DNA from: Nemertoderma westbladi
Taxonomy: Eukaryota; Xenacoelomorpha; Nemertodermatida; Nemertodermatidae
Direction: 5' to 3'
Length of the DNA stretch: 24,554 nucleotides
NCBI GenBank assembly: GCA_032718475.1
Contig: JAUCBJ010007969.1
Coordinates: forward strand, 1-24,554
Shown: piece after piece, positions 19,835-24,554 of the stretch
Layout: every line of letters begins with the position of its first letter
Numbering within the stretch: the stretch's first letter is position 1
Translations under genes and position numbers: made by a program
Notes under the pieces: generated by a model
What the model was told of the DNA's origin: nothing
The model's database searches: none
Seen by the model: only the letters and a program-made list of their open reading frames with translations

Positions 19835-20500
19835 CATTTTCTCCCGCTTTTGGTCTAAATTCGAGCGAAAAGCTAACAATTTAAGAATAAAAGCAATTAT
19901 CCAAAAAATGCGGATAATAAAATATTTATCCAATCATCGATCTAGAAGATTTTTCTGTTGATTTCTCATCATTATCTCATTATTTATTCTAGAACAGTAA
20001 TTAGGTTGGTAATTATTTATATATTTAGCATTAAAATGTTTAGTTGTAGGATCTTTTGATCAAGTACTGTAGCTAGTATAAGCAAATTTTTGGTAAGATT
20101 ATTTGATTAACGTTCCGGAATATCACCTTCACTAACAAAGTATAGCTAGTAGGCCCTATGTAGAAGCTAGTATTATTTAATTACACAATGGTGCATTATT
20201 GACATCAAATTTCCGATAACTTCGTTACTTTTAGTTCTAATTCAAAGGGGAATATTTTAAAGAAAGATTGAGTGGTAGCTAGGGTGCTCAATGTAGGCCT
20301 ACCTTCAAGTTATTTAATATAATAATTTATTCTTAATTAATATTAGTATATTTTAATTTTCTAAATATGGGTTAATTTTGGGCAAAAAATCGTTTTTGTC
20401 CACATTTTTGCGGAGAAAAGGTGAAATTTAAAAAGAAAACAACATGTTCTTCAAAAAGAAGTCATTTCTTTGTCCTCTTTAATCCACATTTCATCTAAAT
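19835..20500. other. AT-rich stretch without recognised gene
   Basis: No gene supported. TAGGCCTA lies at 20294-20301. Confidence 0.45.
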
Positions 20501-20503
20501 AGT

Positions 20504-20598
20504 GCCCTTATTGGGGCTCGAACCCGGTACTTTAGGTTTCAAACTTCCGGTTACCATCAGCCGAGTGTGCGTCCTAAGGACCACTAAGCTACCAGGGC
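20504..20598 (-). ncRNA. tRNA-like sequence (tRNA relic or SINE head)
   Basis: On the minus strand the sequence begins GCCCTGGTAGCTTAGTGG, where TAGCTTAGTGG fits a Pol III A box, and later has GGTTCGAGCCCC, a good B box and T-loop. The 5' GCCCT can pair with AGGGC at the 3' end, as in an acceptor stem. The A-to-B spacing is longer than in most tRNAs, the lower acceptor stem has mismatches, and I could not fold an unambiguous anticodon arm. It is thus more likely a tRNA-derived SINE head or a degenerate tRNA than a working tRNA gene. No T-run terminator follows directly. Confidence 0.6.
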
Positions 20599-20822
20599 GG
20601 TAGAAGATTTATTCATTTATAATTAAATAGTAGAATGGGCATTTATTCCTCGAAAATGAGGATAAAAAGGTCGGTCAAAAAATAGTACTTTCTTTTTGTA
20701 AAAGAAATAGTTATATTTATCTATGTTTTAATGAAAAAGAAATACTGATAAATGCAAACCAAAGTATAGAAATAAATCAAAACAGCGAAAAAACTTAATC
20801 TACTTATAGATAAATTGAAAAA

Positions 20823-20922
20823 TAATAATTTATTACGTATTACATGTAAAATAAATATACTTATTTTTCCGGTGATCTCGAGATGTATAATTTGCCCAGA
20901 GAGCGTAATACGTAATATTATT
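20823..20922. repeat. Inverted repeat bordering the 21-bp minisatellite
   Basis: AATTTATTACGTATTAC (about 20827-20843) pairs imperfectly with GTAATACGTAATATTATT (about 20905-20922). CTCGAG lies between the arms, as in the hairpin at 19254. The minisatellite starts about 15 bp further on. Confidence 0.65.
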
Positions 20923-20929
20923 ACAATAA

Positions 20930-23655
20930 ATTCCCTTTTCACCTCCCCTTATTCCCTTTACACCTCCCATTATCCCCTTTACACCTCCGCTTATTCCCTT
21001 CACACCTCCCTTTATTCCCTTTACACCTCCCCTTATTCCCTTTACACCTCCCCTTATTGCCTTTTTACCTTCCCTTATCCCCTTTACACCTCCGCTTATT
21101 CCCTTCACACCTCCCTTTATTCCCTTTACACCTCCCCTTATTCCCTTTACACCTCCCCTTATTGCCTTTTTACCTTCCCGTATCCCCTTTACACCTCCCC
21201 TTATCCCCTTTAGACCTCCCCTTATCCCCTTTACACCTCCCCTTATTCCCTTTTCACCTCCCTTTATCCCCTTTACACCTCCCCTTATTCCCTTTAGACC
21301 TCCCCTTATTCCCTTTACACCTCCCCTTATCCCCTTTACACCTCCGCTTATTCCCTTCACACCTCCTTTTATTTCCTTTACACCTCCCCTTATTCCCTTT
21401 ACACCTCCCCTTATTCCCTTTTCACCTCCCCTTATCCCCTTTACACCTCCGCTTATTCCCTTCACACCTCCTTTTATTTCCTTTACACCTCCCCTTATTC
21501 CCTTTACACCTCCCCTTATTGCCTTTTTACCTCCCCGTATCCCCTTTACACCTCCCCTTATCCCCTTTGCACCTCCCCTTATTCCCTTTACACCTCCCCC
21601 TATCCCATTTACACCTCCCCTTATCCCCTTTACACCTCCGCTTATTCCCTTCACACCTCCCTTTATTCCCTTTACACCTCCGCTTATTCCCTTTACACCT
21701 CCCCTTATTCCCGTTACACCTCCCCTTATTCCCTTTACACCTCCCCTTATTCCCGTTACACCTCCCCTTATTCCATTTACACCTCCCCTTATTCCCTTTT
21801 CACCTCCCCTTATCCCCTTTACACCTCCGCTTATTCCCTTTACACCTCCCATTATCCCCTTTACACCTCCCCTTATTCCCTTTACACCTCCCCTTATTGC
21901 CTTTTTACCTTCCCGTATCCCCTTTACACCTCCCCTTATCCCCTTTAGACCTCCCCTTATCCCCTTTACACCTCCCCTTATTCCCTTTTCACCTCCCCTT
22001 ATCCCCTTTACACCTCCGCTTATTCCCTTTACACCTCCCATTATCCCCTTTACACCTCCGCTTATTCCCTTCACACCTCCCTTTATTCCCTTTACACCTC
22101 CCCTTATTCCCTTTACACCTCCCCTTATTGCCTTTTTACCTTCCCTTATCCCCTTTACACCTCCGCTTATTCCCTTCACACCTCCTTTTATTTCCTTTAC
22201 ACCTCCCCTTATTCCCTTTACACCTCCCCTTATTGCCTTTTTACCTCCCCGTATCCCCTTTACACCTCCCCTTATCCCCTTTGCACCTCCCCTTATTCCC
22301 TTTACACCTCCCCCTATCCCATTTACACCTCCCCTTATTCCCTTTTCACCTCCCCTTATCCCATTTACACCTCCCCTTATCCCATTTACACCTCCCCTTA
22401 TCCCCTTTACACCTCCGCTTATTCCCTTCACACCTACCTTTATTCCCTTTACACCTCCCCTTATTCCCTTTACACCTCCCCTTATTGCCTTTTTACCTCC
22501 CCGTATCCCCTTTACACCTCCCCTTATCCCCTTTACACCTCCCCTTATTCCCTTTACACCTCCCCCTATCCCATTTACACCTCCCCTTATCCCCTTTACA
22601 CCTCCGCTTATTCCCTTCACACCTCCCTTTATTCCCTTTACACCTCCCCTTATTCCCTTTACACCTCCCCTTATTGCCTTTTTACCTCCCCGTATCCCCT
22701 TTACACCTCCCCTTATCCCCTTTGCACCTCCCCTTATCCCCTTTACACCTCCCCCTATCCCATTTACACCTCCCCTTATCCCCTTTACACCTCCGCTTAT
22801 TCCCTTCACACCTCCCTTTATTCCCTTTAGACCTCCCCGTATTCCCTTTACACCTCCCCTTATCCCCTTTACACCTCCCCTTATTCCCTTTACACCTCCC
22901 CTTATTCCCTTTGCACCTCCCCTTATTCCCTTTACACCTCCCCTTATCCCCTTTACACCTCCCCTTATCCTCTTTACACCTCCCCTTGTTCCCTTTACAC
23001 CCCCCATTATCCCCTTTGTACCTCCCCTTATCCCTTTACACCTCCCCTTATCCCCTTTACACCTCCGCTTATTCCCTTCACACCTCCCTTTATTCCCTTT
23101 ACACCTCCCCTTATTCCCTTTGCACCTCCCCTTATTCCCTTTACACCTCCCCTTATCCCCTTTACACCTCCCCTTATCCTCTTTACACCTCCCCTTGTTC
23201 CCTTTACACCCCCCATTATCCCCTTTGTACCTCCCCTTATCCCTTTTACACCTCCCCTTATCCCCTTACACCTCCGCCCCTTATCCCCTTTACACCTCCC
23301 CTTATCCCCTTTACACCTCCCCCTATCCCCCATACACCTCTCTTTATCCCATTTACACCTCCCTTATTCCCTTTACACCCCCCTTACCCCCTTTACACCT
23401 CCCCTTATTCCTTTACACCTCCCCTTATTCCCTTTACACCTCCCCTTATTCCCTTTAGAACTCCCCTTATTCCCTTTACACCTCCCCTTATTCCCTTTAC
23501 ACCTCCCCTTATCCCCTTTACACCCCCCCTATCCCCCATACACCCCACCTTATCCCCTTTACACCTCCCCTTATTCCCTTTACACCTCCCCTTATTCCCT
23601 TTACACCTCCCCTTATCCCCTTTACACCTCCATTATTCCCTTTACACCTCCCCCT
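20930..23655. repeat. Large minisatellite of a 21-bp unit (~130 copies)
   Basis: The unit reads CCTCCCCTTATTCCCTTTACA, in frequent variants such as TTATCCCC, CCGCTTATT, TTCACACC and a diverged TTGCCTTTTTACC. Because 21 is a multiple of three and most units contain no stop, the plus strand is open for 894 codons (21057-23741, a 7-residue LFPLHLP-type repeat) and the minus strand for 724 codons (23007-20833, a GVKGIRG-type repeat). The plus frame survives frame slips near 23030 and 23270 because all frames are open. The plus strand is almost pure pyrimidine apart from TA and ACA. Nothing supports translation: no initiation context, no splice sites, and no non-repeat domain. Confidence 0.95.
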
Positions 23656-23659
23656 ATGT

Positions 23660-24554
23660 GCCGGATAGAACAGTATCAGTAGGCCTAAGTATCAGAAAAA
23701 CAAACAATCACGGTTGTCGGCTGCGGCGGGAGCACCTATAGAACAGTATTTAGCACACGGCACAGAAAATCAGGTAGTAAAATTGATATTATTTACAGTT
23801 GATTATCCCACTAAACTAAAGTATCTGTAACTGTAGGTAAAGATATTCCTTTCTGCTTCACTAAAAATTGCCATCGTAAAAATATATATATAATTAATTA
23901 TAAGTTAAAGTTAATACAGGTACTTCATTTAAATCGCATTATGGCATTTTATTTTCAAGTTTAAAAGTTTTATTAATAAAAGATCACATATTATACTGGT
24001 ACCAGTACCGCACCGTATGGTAGGGGTACAGGTAACGACATAACAGTAGCTTCTGCTGTCTGTATCTTTGATGAATGACTTAATGTTAGGCCTACCTCAA
24101 CGTGACCGTAGAATACGGTACAATCATACTACTTTGTTACTTTATTTCACTTCGTGAGCACAACATATTCCATCATTCAGTTTACTTTATTTCATGGCGT
24201 ATTTCACGCTGACTGTAAAATAAAATCAATTTTTTTATTTCGATTATATATTGTGGAATTTAAACTTATCCTTTGGGTTAAAATATATATAGCAATATAC
24301 TGTATAGAAGACGAATTGATAATTAGAAATGTGTATATGTTTTTTATTGTGTTTGTTATTGTCAAACAATATTAATAAATAACCTAGAATCCTGGGTTTG
24401 ACGGGGTCAACTTATCCCCACTCTAAAATATATATTTATCTAAAATTTACCACTTCACCATTTTGCTGTAAATTTTTAACATAAAATAGTAAATTCATAA
24501 TAAGAAATAAGAATAATAAGGCCTTCAGGTTTGGACGTCTTGAAAGACTTCAGT
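23660..24554. other. AT-rich flank without recognised gene
   Basis: The short frames at 24154-24375 and similar are AT-driven and match nothing I recognise. TAGGCCTA lies at 23680 and 24087, and a (TA)n run near 23881-23896. Confidence 0.5.

Noticed and set aside
20833-23007. 724-codon minus-strand Gly-rich frame as a structural protein (silk- or collagen-like)
   Set aside because: Same satellite read from the other strand. The GVKGIRG heptad is not a Gly-X-Y repeat, and it ends in unrelated AT-rich sequence.
21057-23741. 894-codon plus-strand frame as a real Leu/Pro-rich protein
   Set aside because: It is only the translation of a 21-bp minisatellite. The reading phase changes inside the array without meeting a stop, and no non-repeat domain, start context or splice site supports it.

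Overview
The window looks like nuclear DNA of an animal, probably a marine invertebrate. It is AT-rich and repeat-rich, has a spliced gene with GT-AG introns, and carries long satellites and fold-back elements. There are no operons, Shine-Dalgarno sites or other bacterial features. The palindrome TAGGCCTA is strongly over-represented, which I loosely associate with echinoderm-type genomes, but the species cannot be fixed from this sequence.

The only convincing protein-coding gene lies on the minus strand between about 13.0 and 10.5 kb. It is a ZIP (SLC39, LIV-1 subfamily) metal transporter. Two coding exons with consensus splice sites, separated by an 856-bp intron, join in frame to give 524 residues from the first visible methionine. 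All eight membrane segments and both metal-site motifs (HNFADG, HELPHE) are present. The cytoplasmic loop between TM3 and TM4 is unusually long and His-rich. A small 65-nt upstream exon is possible. Any large extracellular N-terminal domain would have to lie further upstream and was not found.

The rest is repeat architecture. From 0.5 to 6.5 kb is a macrosatellite: four head-to-tail copies of a 1.57-kb unit, each holding two blocks of a 63-bp minisatellite. From 6.6 to 10.2 kb are three fold-back or inverted-repeat elements; the best is a ~1.07-kb near-palindrome bounded by TTAA on both sides. From 13.6 to 18 kb there is an AT-rich tandem repeat, a 176-bp fold-back, a 46-bp GC-rich repeat and a widely spaced inverted repeat whose left arm is split by an insertion. 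From 19.1 to 20.9 kb are a 20-22-bp array, several small hairpins and a minus-strand tRNA-like sequence with A and B boxes. From 20.9 to 23.66 kb is a ~2.7-kb minisatellite of a 21-bp unit; because the unit has no stop codon, very long but almost certainly non-coding frames are open on both strands.

I see no multi-gene system. The most interesting items are the nested macrosatellite with its readable duplication junction, the TTAA-bounded palindrome with a 26-C run at its very end, and the ZIP protein's oversized His-rich loop.
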